Shown piece after piece: positions 43,640 through 53,068 of a stretch of DNA of 64,000 bases (positions are counted from its first letter, which is position 1; every line of letters starts with the position of its first letter). Made by a program: the position numbers and the translations under genes. Source of the DNA: Enterovirga rhinocerotis (GTDB lineage Bacteria; Pseudomonadota; Alphaproteobacteria; Rhizobiales; Beijerinckiaceae); the NCBI RefSeq assembly GCF_004363955.1, contig NZ_SNZR01000014.1:248001-312000 (forward strand), given 5' to 3'. The notes beneath the pieces are model-generated. The model was not told where the DNA came from. It did no database searches and saw only the letters and a program-made list of their open reading frames with translations.

Positions 43640-45232
43640 TTACGCGCCCGCGGCGGCGCGGTGCTCGGGCGTGCCGTCCGTATAGGTCGGGCCCTTGCGG
43701 TTCTCGCCGGGGGCCGGCTTGCCGGGAAGCAGCGGCAGGGCCTTCGCCTTCTCGAGATCGATGCCCGCACCGTCCGCGACGCGCCGGCCGTAATCCTGGT
43801 CGCAATGCCAGAGGTGCCAGACGACGCGGAGCGCCAGCTCCGCGGGGCAGGCCTTCAGGTCGCCCGAGATGTTGGCGATCAGGTCCTCGCGCTCCCAATC
43901 CTCGAAGGTGCGGTAGCGCTCGCCGGCCTGGGCGTAGTCGTCCGAGACCCGCGTCGGCTGATAGCGGCCGAGATGGCCTTCCACCGGCTGGTGGTACTCC
44001 TTCTCGACCTTCGGCGCCTCGTTCAGGCCGCGTCCGAGATAGCTCGGCTCGTAATTGACATGGGCGTCCGCGCCGCCCTTGTCGACGTAGAAGGCCATCT
44101 GCCCGTCGCGCTGGTTGGTCGCGAAGGGGCACTGCGCCTGCGGGGCGTTGATCGGCAGCTGCAGGTAGTTCGGGCCGACGCGGTAGCGCTGGGTGTCCGA
44201 ATAGCTGAGCGTGCGGCCCTGCAGCATCTTGTCGTCCGAGAAGTCGATGCCGTCGACGAGGACGCCCGTCCCGAAGGCGGATTGCTCGACCTCGGCGAAG
44301 AAGTTCGACGGGGCGCGGTCCAGCACCATGCGGCCGACCGGCAGCAGCGGGAACTGGTCCTCGGGCCAGCGCTTGGTGTCGTCGAGCGGATCGAAGGAGA
44401 GGTGGTCGTTCGGCCCGTCGGGCATGAGCTGCACGCAGAATTCCCATTCGGGGAAGTCGCCGCGCTCGATCGCGTCGTAGAGGTCGCGCGTCGCGTGGCC
44501 GACATCCTTGCCCTGGATCTCCTGCGCCTGCTGCGTCGTCAGGTTGCGCACGCCCTGCTTCGGCACCCAGTGGAACTTCACGAGATGGGCGACGCCGTCC
44601 TTGTTGACGAGCTTGTAGGTGTTGACGCCCGAGCCTTCCATCTCGCGGTAATTCGCGGGGATGCCCCAGGGCGACTTCAGCCACGTCACCATGTGCAGCG
44701 CCTCGGGATGCATGGCGACGAAGTCCCAGAAGCGCCACGCTTCCTGCCGGTTCGTGACCGGATCGGGCTTGAAGGCGTGGATCATGTCCGGGAACTTGAT
44801 GGCGTCCCGGATGAAGAAGATCTTGAGGTTGTTGCCGACGAGGTCCCAATTGCCCTCGAGGGTCTTGAACTTCACGGCAAAGCCGCGCGGGTCGCGCTCG
44901 GTCTCCGGGCTCTCCTTGGCGCCGGCGACGGTCGAGAAGCGCACGAACATCGGCGTCTTGACGCCCGTCTCGTTGAGCACGCGGGCGCGGGTGTATTTGG
45001 CAGCCGGCTCGCCGCCGATGGTGCCATAGGCCTCGAAGAAGCCGTGCGCCCCGGCGCCGCGGGCATGGACGACGCGCTCCGGAATGCGCTCGCGGTCGAA
45101 ATGGGTGATCTTCTCGATGAACTGGTAGTTCTCGAGCGTGGCGGGGCCGCGCTCGCCGACCGTCCGCATGGACTGGTTGTCGCGAACGGGATGACCCTGC
45201 CGGGTCGTCAGAAAGGTGCGGTCGTCCGCCAT
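43640..45232 (-). CDS. katA: catalase (clade-3 monofunctional heme catalase)
   Basis: 530 aa from the ATG at 45232 with GGAGG upstream; a longer frame to 45505 is not used. Heme-pocket residues are visible: His in [17 protein letters not shown], Asn in [18 protein letters not shown], and the proximal Tyr in [19 protein letters not shown]. It removes hydrogen peroxide in the cytoplasm. It is divergent from an oxyR gene, the usual regulator, and ends in a strong terminator. Confidence 0.96.
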   Translation of the reverse strand: MADDRTFLTTRQGHPVRDNQSMRTVGERGPATLENYQFIEKITHFDRERIPERVVHARGAGAHGFFEAYGTIGGEPAAKYTRARVLNETGVKTPMFVRFSTVAGAKESPETERDPRGFAVKFKTLEGNWDLVGNNLKIFFIRDAIKFPDMIHAFKPDPVTNRQEAWRFWDFVAMHPEALHMVTWLKSPWGIPANYREMEGSGVNTYKLVNKDGVAHLVKFHWVPKQGVRNLTTQQAQEIQGKDVGHATRDLYDAIERGDFPEWEFCVQLMPDGPNDHLSFDPLDDTKRWPEDQFPLLPVGRMVLDRAPSNFFAEVEQSAFGTGVLVDGIDFSDDKMLQGRTLSYSDTQRYRVGPNYLQLPINAPQAQCPFATNQRDGQMAFYVDKGGADAHVNYEPSYLGRGLNEAPKVEKEYHQPVEGHLGRYQPTRVSDDYAQAGERYRTFEDWEREDLIANISGDLKACPAELALRVVWHLWHCDQDYGRRVADGAGIDLEKAKALPLLPGKPAPGENRKGPTYTDGTPEHRAAAGA

Positions 45233-45340
45233 CGGGTGCCTCCTTGGGGCCGGGTTTGAGCCGGTCCAGTCTCGAACAAGTCCAATGACAGAATGGAGAC
45301 TCCTGGCGATAGAGGCTAATGCCTTCTTTGAGATGCCGTG

Positions 45341-45355
45341 ATAGACAGCGCTTAT
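45341..45355. promoter_or_regulatory. possible OxyR half-site in the katA-oxyR intergenic region
   Basis: ATAG-N7-TTAT resembles one half of the OxyR site (ATAG-N7-CTAT). A partner ATAG at 45309 is not at the classical 22-bp register, so the full four-motif operator is not seen. Confidence 0.3.
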
Positions 45356-45411
45356 GGATCGGCGTGGCAACCCGATGACCGGCTGCCGCAGGAGTCTGGC
45401 TTGAAACACGT

Positions 45412-45521
45412 CCCTCCTCATCCTGAGGTGCCCCCGGGCAAGCCCGGGGGCCTCGAAGGACGCACCACGGTGGAGCGTGCTTCGAGGCTGGCCTTCGGCC
45501 AGCACCTCAGCATGAGGAGGG
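45412..45521. repeat. 110-bp palindromic element, type B
   Basis: Outer arms CCCTCCTCATCCTGAGGTGC (45412-45431) and its inverted copy (45502-45521) differ at one base. Inner arms CCTCGAAG...CTTCGAGG form a second stem. It occupies a third of the 329-bp katA-oxyR gap. This kind of CTCATCCTGAGG element is a familiar intergenic repeat of Rhizobiales. Confidence 0.75.
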
Positions 45522-45561
45522 AGGGTCTTTCGGTTTGGGATCGGCCCTTTGAGCTCGTCCC

Positions 45562-46479
45562 GTGAACATCGCCGGCCTCTCCCTGCGAGACCTCGAATAT
45601 GTCGTCGCGATCGACGACGAGCGGCATTTCGGGCGGGCCGCGCAGCGCTGCAACGTCAGCCAGCCGGCGCTGTCGGCGCAGGTGCGCAAGCTCGAGGAGG
45701 CGCTCGGGCTCGCCCTGTTCGAGCGGACCAGCCGCAAGGTGCTGCCGACGCGCTCGGGCGAGGTCGTCACGCGCCATGCGCGCCGCGTCCTCGCCGAGGC
45801 GCAGCAACTGCTCGACAGCGCCAAGGCGGAGAGGGGAGGGCGGCTTGCCGGCCGGCTTGCGCTCGCCGCCATCCAGACGCTCGGCCCCTATCTGTTCCCG
45901 CTCGTGCTGCGCCCGCTGCGCGAGACGCTGCCGGACCTCACCCTCGTCCTCAGCGAGGGAAAGACGGCCGAGATCGTCGAGGGGTTGCGGGAGGGACGGC
46001 TCGATGTCGCGCTCGTCTCGCCGCCCTTCGACGAGAGCGGGTTGACGGTGGCGCCGCTGTTCCGGGAGCCGTTCCTGCTCGCCTGTCCCGCCGATCACGC
46101 CCTGGCGAAGGCCGGCGCGATCGATCCGGCGATGCTCGCCGGACCCGATCTCCTCCTCCTCGACGAGGGCAATTGCCTGCGCGACCAGGCTCTCGCGGCC
46201 TGCGGCACCTCGCAGGCCGGCCGCCACGCGACGAGTCTCGAGACGCTCCGATCCATGGTCGCGGCCGGCGGCGGCTATACGCTCCTGCCCCGCCTCGCCG
46301 CGCGCGCCGAGGCGGGAGGCCTCGTCGTCTGCCGGTCGCTCGAGGGGCGCGAATGGGGACGCGTCATCGCGCTCGCCTGGCGTTCCTCCGACCCGCGCGC
46401 CGAGGAACTGGCGCGTCTCGCCCGCTTCTTCCGCGACCATGCACCGGAGGGGACGCTCGTCGCGGAAGCCGGCGTATGA
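45562..46479 (+). CDS. oxyR: hydrogen-peroxide-sensing LysR regulator OxyR
   Basis: 305 aa from GTG at 45562. Lys[24 protein letters not shown], then [16 protein letters not shown]. The redox pair is present in [16 protein letters not shown]205 and C214, nine apart as in E. coli C199/C208, whose disulfide activates the protein. With katA divergent, it should activate katA on peroxide stress. Confidence 0.93.
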   Translation: MNIAGLSLRDLEYVVAIDDERHFGRAAQRCNVSQPALSAQVRKLEEALGLALFERTSRKVLPTRSGEVVTRHARRVLAEAQQLLDSAKAERGGRLAGRLALAAIQTLGPYLFPLVLRPLRETLPDLTLVLSEGKTAEIVEGLREGRLDVALVSPPFDESGLTVAPLFREPFLLACPADHALAKAGAIDPAMLAGPDLLLLDEGNCLRDQALAACGTSQAGRHATSLETLRSMVAAGGGYTLLPRLAARAEAGGLVVCRSLEGREWGRVIALAWRSSDPRAEELARLARFFRDHAPEGTLVAEAGV

Positions 46480-46533
46480 TCGGCCAAGCCCGGCGGAACC
46501 TGCGTGCTTCGAGACGCGGGCTTCGCCCGCTCC

Positions 46534-47244
46534 TCAGCAGGACGCCGTTGGCGCGTTCCCTGACGGCGTCATGCTCTGTTCCCCGCGCTCGGCGCACCAG
46601 GCGCGCGCGGCTGCTGACGTGGCGCGATGGACGGCGTCGCCGACCGCTTCCCCGATCGCGGTATGCATGCCGGCGAAGGCCTCGGGCATCGGGCCGGCCG
46701 GTGCGGCCACGACGATGCAATCGGTTCCCGTCCCGGTGACGGCGTCCCGCTGGCCGGGCCGGCGATAGCCCAGTTGGACCAGGGCGACGGTCCGGGCCTG
46801 CGTCGCGAGGGAGGAGGCTTCGAGCAGAGCGGCCTCCGTCAGCGGCCTCGAGACGGCGCAGAGGATGTTGATCGTCCCGGCATTCAGCGGGTGCAGATGA
46901 GCCCCGATCCTCCGGCCGACCCGCTCGCCGTTATTGAGGCCGAGCGTGACGACGCAATCGACGCCGACGTCGTCGGCGCAGGCGAAGACCCTCTCGTAAC
47001 GGGCGACGTTCCGCGCGGTCATGAGCCCGACGGCCTCGGCGAGGCCGCGCTCCGCGAGGCGCCGGTGAAACCACGACACGGGATCGGCCTCGTCGCGCAA
47101 CTCCGCATTCCCCACCTCGAGCCAGGCCACCTCGCGGCCCCGCGCGAAGCCCGGCCGATTGAGGGACCAGCTCAGCATGGTCTGGGATTTCGGAAAGCGC
47201 GCCGTGAGCCAGGGGCGCTCGCAGGCGAGGTCGAACAGAGACAA
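46534..47244 (-). CDS. cbiZ: adenosylcobinamide amidohydrolase
   Basis: 236 aa. CbiZ marks: LNNGERVGRRIGAHLHPLNA-like ERVGRRIGAH, GTINILCAVSRPLTEAALLE and the GTGTDCIVVAAP motif close to the C-terminus. CbiZ cleaves the aminopropanol tail of adenosylcobinamide so that imported incomplete cobamides can re-enter synthesis as cobyric acid. No other cobalamin gene or B12 riboswitch is visible around it. Confidence 0.87.
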   Translation of the reverse strand: MSLFDLACERPWLTARFPKSQTMLSWSLNRPGFARGREVAWLEVGNAELRDEADPVSWFHRRLAERGLAEAVGLMTARNVARYERVFACADDVGVDCVVTLGLNNGERVGRRIGAHLHPLNAGTINILCAVSRPLTEAALLEASSLATQARTVALVQLGYRRPGQRDAVTGTGTDCIVVAAPAGPMPEAFAGMHTAIGEAVGDAVHRATSAAARAWCAERGEQSMTPSGNAPTASC

Positions 47245-47371
47245 GGCGGCGGCTTCGGACGGGTCGGCGGACGCGCGAGCTATAGCGGTTCCGCGCCCGC
47301 TCGTCCCGGCGGAGGCCGGACCCGGCGGGCGCCCTGGGCACCGGCTTTCGCCGGTGTGAGCGGGGGTTCGG

Positions 47372-48091
47372 TCAGGGGTCGAGATCCATCTCGATCCGCA
47401 CGAAATCGCCGCGATAGGTGACTTCGCCGAGATAGATCACGGTCCCGTCGGCGGAGGCGAAGACGCGGCGGACCTCGGCGACGGGCGAGCCGAGCGGGAC
47501 GCCGAGGGCCTTCGCGACGTCGAGATCGGCGGTGCCGATCGTGAAGGTCTGGAGGGCGCGGGCGATGGCGGGCTCCGTCATCGATGCGAGGATCGGGATC
47601 ACGACCTCGCGCCGGAACCGCTCGGGCTGCTGCCGGAAGACGTGCTCGGCGAGATAGATGCCGATGACGCAATAGGGCTCGCCGTCGCGCGAATGGAGCC
47701 GGCGCATATGCACGTAGCCCGAGGCCGGCAGGCCGTCCTCCTGGGTCAGGCGCGGGGCCGCGCTTCTCTCCGCGATGGTCAGGATCTCGGGCGAGGTGTC
47801 GCGATAGAGTTCGACGAGGGCGGCGAGGCTGGTCCCGACCCGGAGCCTCCGGTCCTGCTCGGGCGAGGCGGTGACATAGGTGCCGCTGCCCTGCCGCGCC
47901 TCGACGAGGCCCTCGCGCGCCAGGATGTCGAGCGCCTGCCGCACGGTCAGGCGCGAGACGCCGAATTCCCTCGCCAGGGCCTCGGCGGCGGGAAGGCGCG
48001 TGTCCTTGGGCCAGTGGCCGCGGGCGATGCGCTGGCGCAGGCTGTCGGCGATCAGCGCGTATTTCGGCGAACGGGCCTCGGCCGAGCGCAT
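47372..48091 (-). CDS. GntR-family regulator (HutC subfamily, UTRA domain)
   Basis: 239 aa. N-terminal GntR winged HTH: ALIADSLRQRIARGHWPKDT, then REFGVSRLTVRQALDILARE. C-terminal UTRA ligand domain, including YVHMRRLHSRDGEPYCVIGI and EVRRVFASADGTVIYLGEVT, binds a small organic acid or amino acid. It starts 4 bp after the GMC oxidoreductase stop, so it is co-transcribed with it and probably controls this catabolic cluster. Confidence 0.93.
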   Translation of the reverse strand: MRSAEARSPKYALIADSLRQRIARGHWPKDTRLPAAEALAREFGVSRLTVRQALDILAREGLVEARQGSGTYVTASPEQDRRLRVGTSLAALVELYRDTSPEILTIAERSAAPRLTQEDGLPASGYVHMRRLHSRDGEPYCVIGIYLAEHVFRQQPERFRREVVIPILASMTEPAIARALQTFTIGTADLDVAKALGVPLGSPVAEVRRVFASADGTVIYLGEVTYRGDFVRIEMDLDP

Positions 48092-48095
48092 CGCG

Positions 48096-49697
48096 TCACC
48101 CGCCCTCGAGGATGTGGTGCGCGCCCTTCTCGCCGATCATGAGCGAGGCGGCATTGGTGTTGGCGGAGGTGATGGTCGGCATGGCGGAGGCGTCGACGAC
48201 GCGCAGCCGCTCGACGCCCCGCACCCGCATCTGCGGATCGAGCACGGCCTCCTCGCCGCCCATGCGGCAGGTGCCGCAGGCGTGGAAGACCGTCCCCCCG
48301 TGGTCGCGCGCGAAGGCCCAGAGCGCCGCATCGTCCTGCGCATCCTCTCCCGGCAGCACCTCCTTGTCCCAGAGGCCCCGGAAGGCCGGCTGCCGGAAGA
48401 TGTCGCGCAGCATCCGGATGCCGGCGACGATGGTCGCCCGGTCGATCTCCTCCGCGAAATAGTTCGGCACGATCCGCGGCTGGTCGAGCGGATCGGCGGA
48501 GCGGATCGCGACCGTCCCGCGCGATCGCGGGTGGCATTGCCAGACCGAGGCCGTGAAGCCCGAATAGCGATGCAGGGGCGTGCCCGGCTTGTCGACGGAC
48601 AGCGGCATGACGTTGAACTGCACGTCCGGCCGGCCGTCCACCGCATGCTCCGTACAGGCCGCGCCGCCGACCTGTCCCGCCCCGACCGTCAGGGGACCCG
48701 AGCCCCCGACGAGCCAGTCGAGACCCATCCGGGCGAGCGCCAGCGGGTTGCGGACCTCGTCGTTGAGCGAGAGCTTCTTCGTCAGCCGGACGATGGCGCG
48801 GGCCTGGTAATGGTCCTGGAGATTCCGCCCGACCTCCGGCGCGTCGTGGATCACGGGGATGCCGTGCTCGGCGAGGAGCGCGGCCGGGCCGATCCCCGAC
48901 AGTTGCAGCAGTTGCGGCGATTGCAGCGCGCCCGCGCAGAGAACTACCTCGCGGTCCGCCTCGACGGTCTCGATCCGGCCGTCGCGCAGATACTCGACGC
49001 CTGTCGCGCGTCGGCCCGCGAAGAGGATGCGCGTCGCCTGGGCGCCGCTGACGATGGTGAGGTTCGGCCGGCTCGCGAGGACCGGATGAAGGAAGGCGCC
49101 GGCCGAACTCGTGCGCCAGCGCCGTCCGATCCCGAGCTGGTAGCGGCCGACGCCATGGGTCGTCTCGGCGTTGAAATCCGGATTGAACGGAAGCCCCGTC
49201 TGCTGCGCGGCTTCGAGCCAGGCGTCGCAGGCGGGGTTGCGGTTGCGCAGCTCCGAGGTCTCGAATTCGCCGAGCGCACCGTGCCACTGGCTCTCGGGGC
49301 CCGAATGGCGCTCGTAGCGCTTGAAGAAGGGCAGGACCTCCCGGAAGCTCCAGCCTTCGGCGCCGAGGCGGGCCCAATCGTCGAAATCCTCGTGCTGGCC
49401 GCGGATGAAGATCAGGCCGTTGATCGAGGAGGAGCCGCCGATGACACGCCCGCGCGGCCAGACGATCGCCCGCCCGCCCGTGCCCTCGCCGGGCTCGGTC
49501 TCGAAGAGCCGTGCGAAACGGTTGTCGTAGATCGTGCGGAAATAGCCGACGGGGAGCCGGATCCAGAGGTTCCGGTCGGAGCCGCCCGCCTCCAGCAGCA
49601 GCACGCGGCAGGAGGGATCTGCGGACAGCCGGTTCGCGACGAGGCAGCCGGCCGACCCCGCGCCGACGACGACGTAATCGTAGCCGCGGGTTGTCAT
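48096..49697 (-). CDS. GMC-family FAD oxidoreductase
   Basis: 533 aa from the ATG at 49697; a longer in-frame start (to 50012) would run through a palindromic repeat. FAD site: YDYVVVGAGSAGCLVANRLS. GMC signatures: WPRGRVIGGSSSINGLIFIR and GALQSPQLLQLSGIGP. The catalytic His/Asn region near the end has FHACGTCRMG and ITSANTNAASLMIGEKGA. The family oxidises alcohols (choline, polyethylene glycol, long-chain alcohols and others). The dehydratase-like gene upstream and the GntR downstream suggest a shared catabolic route. Confidence 0.93.
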   Translation of the reverse strand: MTTRGYDYVVVGAGSAGCLVANRLSADPSCRVLLLEAGGSDRNLWIRLPVGYFRTIYDNRFARLFETEPGEGTGGRAIVWPRGRVIGGSSSINGLIFIRGQHEDFDDWARLGAEGWSFREVLPFFKRYERHSGPESQWHGALGEFETSELRNRNPACDAWLEAAQQTGLPFNPDFNAETTHGVGRYQLGIGRRWRTSSAGAFLHPVLASRPNLTIVSGAQATRILFAGRRATGVEYLRDGRIETVEADREVVLCAGALQSPQLLQLSGIGPAALLAEHGIPVIHDAPEVGRNLQDHYQARAIVRLTKKLSLNDEVRNPLALARMGLDWLVGGSGPLTVGAGQVGGAACTEHAVDGRPDVQFNVMPLSVDKPGTPLHRYSGFTASVWQCHPRSRGTVAIRSADPLDQPRIVPNYFAEEIDRATIVAGIRMLRDIFRQPAFRGLWDKEVLPGEDAQDDAALWAFARDHGGTVFHACGTCRMGGEEAVLDPQMRVRGVERLRVVDASAMPTITSANTNAASLMIGEKGAHHILEGG

Positions 49698-49731
49698 GGC
49701 TGTGACGTTTTTCGGGTTTGAAAGCCGGGCG

Positions 49732-49866
49732 CCTCCCTTCCCCCTTGCGGGGAAGGTGGCCCGAGCGAAGCGGAGGGCCGGATGGGGGGCGTGCCGCCCT
49801 CGTCCACGTCTCCGCAAGCGTCGCGCCCCCCACCCCCGGCCCCTCCCCGCGAGGGGGAGGGGAGGT
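49732..49866. repeat. GC-rich palindromic intergenic element
   Basis: About 135 bp between the GMC and enolase-superfamily genes, bounded by CCTCCC...GGGGAGG arms with internal CTTCCCC/GGGGAAG and CCCCACCCCC segments. It is built like the elements at 35368 and 51125 but less perfect. Confidence 0.55.
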
Positions 49867-49950
49867 GTGCGTGGCACCGATCTCGCGATGCCTGAACGCG
49901 CAGCGTGCGAAGGGAGGAGGCGAGTCGGTCCTCGATCAGCTCGCGCCTCA

Positions 49951-51087
49951 TCACAGCGTCCGCCATGTCGCGAAGGCGTCGAGGTCGGGGACGATGCCGA
50001 GGCCGGGCTCATCGCCCAGCGTGACGCGCCCCTCGCTCACCGCTGCGACGGGGCCGCAGGCGAGGTCGCGGAGGGGGTTCGGGTTGACGTCGATCTCGAG
50101 GAGGCCGTCGCCGCCGATCCCGGCCAGGAGATGCGCCGAGGCGAGGAGGCCGATCCCGCCGCCGAGATAATGCGGGCAGAAGCGCCGGCCGGCGGCGAGC
50201 GCGGCACGGGCGACGCGGGAGCTGGCGGTGAGGCCGCCCCATTTGGCGAGATCGGGCTGGATGACGGCGAGGATGCCGGCCTCGAAGGCCGCGGCGAAGG
50301 CGGCCTCGCCCGCGATGTTCTCGCCGCCCGCGAGCGGGACCGGGCTCGCGGCCTTCACGCTCCGCCAAGCGTCCCACGGATGGTCGGCCCGGATCGGCTC
50401 CTCCAGCCAGGCGAGGCCGAATTCCGCGAGGCGGGGCGCGGCTTCGGTCGCCTCGGCCGGGTTCCAGGCCTGGTTCGCATCGACCGCGAGGGGGAGGTCG
50501 CCGATCTCGCGGCGGATTTCGTGCAGATTCGCCCGGTCCCGGTCCGCGCCGAAGCCCACCTTGAGCTTGAAGGCGCGGTGCCCGGCCTTCAGCGCCCGCG
50601 CGGCCATCTCCCCCGACCCCGTCGGGTTGATGCCGCTCGCATAGACCGGGATCGCCGCGCCTTCGCCGCCCGCAGCGGGCGTCCCGCCCAGCATCCGCCA
50701 GAGCGGCAGGCCGGCGCGGCGCGCATGAAGGTCCCAGACGGCGGTGTCGATCCCGGCGATAGCCTGGGCGAGGGGGCCGTGCTCGCCCGATTGCACCGCC
50801 AGAACGGCGGTCTTCGCGGTCAGATGATCGAAGAGCGAGCCCGGCTCGTCGATCCGCCGCCCGATCGCGAGCGGGGCGAGGATGTCGCGGATCAGCCGCA
50901 CCCGATGCTCGGCTCCGACGGAGGGGAAGTTGCACCAGGCCTCGCCGAAGCCCGCGATGGCGTCCTCGTCCTCGACGCGGACGAAGACGGCCGGCCGATC
51001 CGTCATGCGGCCGAAGGAGGTCTCGACCGGCGTCGCGAGCGGCACCCGGAAGGCGAAGGCCTCCACGCTGCGGATCGTTGCGCTCAT
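49951..51087 (-). CDS. mandelate racemase / muconate lactonizing enzyme family (MR subgroup)
   Basis: 378 aa from the ATG at 51087. Enolase superfamily with the MR-subgroup catalytic set: KLKVGF with K174 and K176, metal ligands D203 (AVDANQAW), E229 (LEEP) and E256 (GGENI), and the Asp-His dyad D279 (QPD) and H306 (CPHYLGGG). This set abstracts a proton alpha to a carboxylate, giving racemisation or acid-sugar dehydration. The substrate cannot be read; the adjacent GMC oxidoreductase and divergent ABC importer suggest an imported organic acid. Confidence 0.92.
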   Translation of the reverse strand: MSATIRSVEAFAFRVPLATPVETSFGRMTDRPAVFVRVEDEDAIAGFGEAWCNFPSVGAEHRVRLIRDILAPLAIGRRIDEPGSLFDHLTAKTAVLAVQSGEHGPLAQAIAGIDTAVWDLHARRAGLPLWRMLGGTPAAGGEGAAIPVYASGINPTGSGEMAARALKAGHRAFKLKVGFGADRDRANLHEIRREIGDLPLAVDANQAWNPAEATEAAPRLAEFGLAWLEEPIRADHPWDAWRSVKAASPVPLAGGENIAGEAAFAAAFEAGILAVIQPDLAKWGGLTASSRVARAALAAGRRFCPHYLGGGIGLLASAHLLAGIGGDGLLEIDVNPNPLRDLACGPVAAVSEGRVTLGDEPGLGIVPDLDAFATWRTL

Positions 51088-51124
51088 CCTCGCCCTGACC
51101 TCCCGCCGCGATTTACACCTCACC

Positions 51125-51270
51125 ACCCTCCCCTGAAGGGGGAGGGTCGCCGGCGAAGCCGGCGGGGTGGGGTGCACCGCCCTCGCCGGATTCTCGACGC
51201 CGGAGAAACGGACGCCGCGCATCACCCCACCCCGGACCTACGGTCCGACCCTCCCCCTCCAGGGGAGGGT
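51125..51270. repeat. GC-rich palindromic intergenic element
   Basis: 146 bp. Outer arms ACCCTCCCCTGAAGGGGGAG... (51125-51149) and the inverted copy (51246-51270); inner CGGGGTGGGGTG/CACCCCACCCCG. It fills half of the divergent promoter region between the MR-family gene and the ABC importer. Confidence 0.7.
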
Positions 51271-51381
51271 AAGGCGGCGTGAGGGTACGGTTGGACCGAC
51301 ATTACCAGTAGAGTTGTCTAGTCGTATGGATGATTATATGACTTCGCGCAAGAAGCGGCGTCGGAGCGGGACGGAGGCGGG

Positions 51382-52149
51382 ATGGGGGATCGTCTGAAGC
51401 GCATCGGCCTCGTGGCGGCGCCGTGGCTCGCGATCGTCGCGGCCTGGTACGGCGTGCGCGAGAGCGGCCTCGTGAACTCGGCCCTCGTGCCCGCGCCCCA
51501 TGCGGTCCTCGCGAAATCCGTCGATCTCTTCGCCCGCCAGGGGCTCGCCTGGGACATCTTCGTCTCGACGCGCCGGGTGTTCATCGGCGTCGCGGTCGGG
51601 ATCGCGCTCGCCGTGCCGGTCGGGTTCCTGATCGGCTGGTTCCGGTCCGCCAAGGCCTTCGCCGACCCGCTCGTGAACTTCTTCCGCGCCCTGCCGCCGA
51701 TCGCGCTGATCCCGCTCGTGATCGTGTATTTCGGCGTCGACGAGCCGGCCAAGCTCGTCATCCTCATCTATGCGTCCTTCTTCGCGGGCGTGATCGTGAT
51801 GTATGAGGGCGTCTCGCAGATCAATCCGCTCTTCATCCGCGTCGCGCGCACCCTCGGCGCGAGCCAGAGCGAGGTGTTCCGCAAGGTCATCATCCCGCTC
51901 ACCGTGCCGCATATCCTGACGGCGCTCCGCGTCGCGCTCGGCGTCGCCTGGGCGACGCTCGTCGCCTCCGAACTCGTGGCCGCCCAGCGCGGGCTCGGCT
52001 CGATGATCCAGAACGCCTCGACCTATTTCCTGCTCGACGTGATCTATGTCGGCATCATCTGCATCGGTCTCGTCGCGCTGCTGATGGACCTCGCCTTGCG
52101 GCGCCTCAGCACGCGCTTCCTCGCCTGGCAGGACAGGGTCGGCGCATGA
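51382..52149 (+). CDS. ABC importer permease (NitT/TauT/SsuC type)
   Basis: 255 aa with six transmembrane helices. The family loop EVFRKVIIPLTVPHILTALR then VALGVAWATLVASELVAAQR is the ATPase-coupling EAA region. Start ATG 51382 follows GGAGGC. It overlaps the ATPase gene by 4 bp (ATGA). Importers of this type bring in sulfonates, nitrate, thiamine precursors or organic acids. Confidence 0.93.
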   Translation: MGDRLKRIGLVAAPWLAIVAAWYGVRESGLVNSALVPAPHAVLAKSVDLFARQGLAWDIFVSTRRVFIGVAVGIALAVPVGFLIGWFRSAKAFADPLVNFFRALPPIALIPLVIVYFGVDEPAKLVILIYASFFAGVIVMYEGVSQINPLFIRVARTLGASQSEVFRKVIIPLTVPHILTALRVALGVAWATLVASELVAAQRGLGSMIQNASTYFLLDVIYVGIICIGLVALLMDLALRRLSTRFLAWQDRVGA

Positions 52150-52958
52150 GCGAGCCCCGCATCCGCTTCGAGCGTGTCTCGCTCGAATTCCCGACGGCCG
52201 CCGGGCCGCTGCGCGTCGTCGACGACGTCAGCTACGACATCCACGAGGGCGAGTTCGTCGCCGTGATCGGGCCGTCCGGCTGCGGCAAGACGACGATGAT
52301 GAACATGCTGGCCGGGTTCCAGCGGCCGACCTCCGGCCGGGTCCTTCTCGACGGGCGGGAGGTCGCCGGGCCGGGCTCCGATCGCGGCGTCATGTTCCAG
52401 GAATACGGCGTCTTCCCCTGGCTCACCGTGCGCGAGAACATCGCCTTCGGCCTGACGCTGAAGGCGAACCGCGTCCCGGCCGGGGAGCGCGAGGCGATCG
52501 TCGAGCGCTATCTCGGCCTGATGGGCCTCGCCGGCTTCGCCGATGCCTATCCGAAGCACCTCTCGGGCGGGATGCGCCAGCGCCTCGCCCTGGCGCGGGC
52601 CTATGCGGTCAAGCCGCAATTCCTGCTCATGGACGAGCCCTTCGGCGCCCTCGACGCCCAGACGCGCTCGAACATGCAGAACCTCCTCCTCGAGATCCTC
52701 GCGGCCGAGCGCAAGACGGTGATGCTGATCACCCATTCGGTCGAGGAGGCGATCTATCTCGCCTCCCGGATCGTGATCGTCACCGCGCGCCCCGCCCGCG
52801 TGCGGGAGATCGTCGCCGTGCCCTTCGCCTATCCGCGCGACGAGGCGATCCACGAGGCACGGGAATTCGGGGAGCTCCGCTCGCATATCCGCGACCTCGT
52901 CATGGACGAGTACCGCGCCCAGCAGGGCCAGGCCCGTGCCGTCGCCTTCTCGGAGTGA
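52146..52958 (+). CDS. ABC importer ATPase (NitT/TauT/SsuB type)
   Basis: 270 aa. Walker A GPSGCGKTT, Q-loop region VMFQEYGVFPWLTVRENIAF (typical of TauB/SsuB), signature LSGGMRQRLALARAY, Walker B FLLMDEPFGALDAQTR and switch His in MLITHSVEEAIYLA. It pairs with the upstream permease. Confidence 0.95.
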   Translation: MSEPRIRFERVSLEFPTAAGPLRVVDDVSYDIHEGEFVAVIGPSGCGKTTMMNMLAGFQRPTSGRVLLDGREVAGPGSDRGVMFQEYGVFPWLTVRENIAFGLTLKANRVPAGEREAIVERYLGLMGLAGFADAYPKHLSGGMRQRLALARAYAVKPQFLLMDEPFGALDAQTRSNMQNLLLEILAAERKTVMLITHSVEEAIYLASRIVIVTARPARVREIVAVPFAYPRDEAIHEAREFGELRSHIRDLVMDEYRAQQGQARAVAFSE

Positions 52959-53068
52959 GCGGCCCTGCGGATCGCCGCCGCGACACCGGGAGCGGGCACC
53001 CTCGTGCCCGGAAGTCGGCTCCGGAGGGGTTCCGGTGCTATCGTCGGCTCCGATCCCCCGGTTTCCTG

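Noticed and set aside
51311-51325. GntR operator resembling TTGTCTAG upstream of the ABC operon
   Set aside because: Only the left half fits a HutC-type palindrome; the right half (TCGTAT) does not match, so I do not claim a site.
51326-51397. 23-codon leader peptide overlapping the ABC permease start
   Set aside because: No Shine-Dalgarno, no attenuator-like structure and no conserved features; an open frame of this length is expected by chance.
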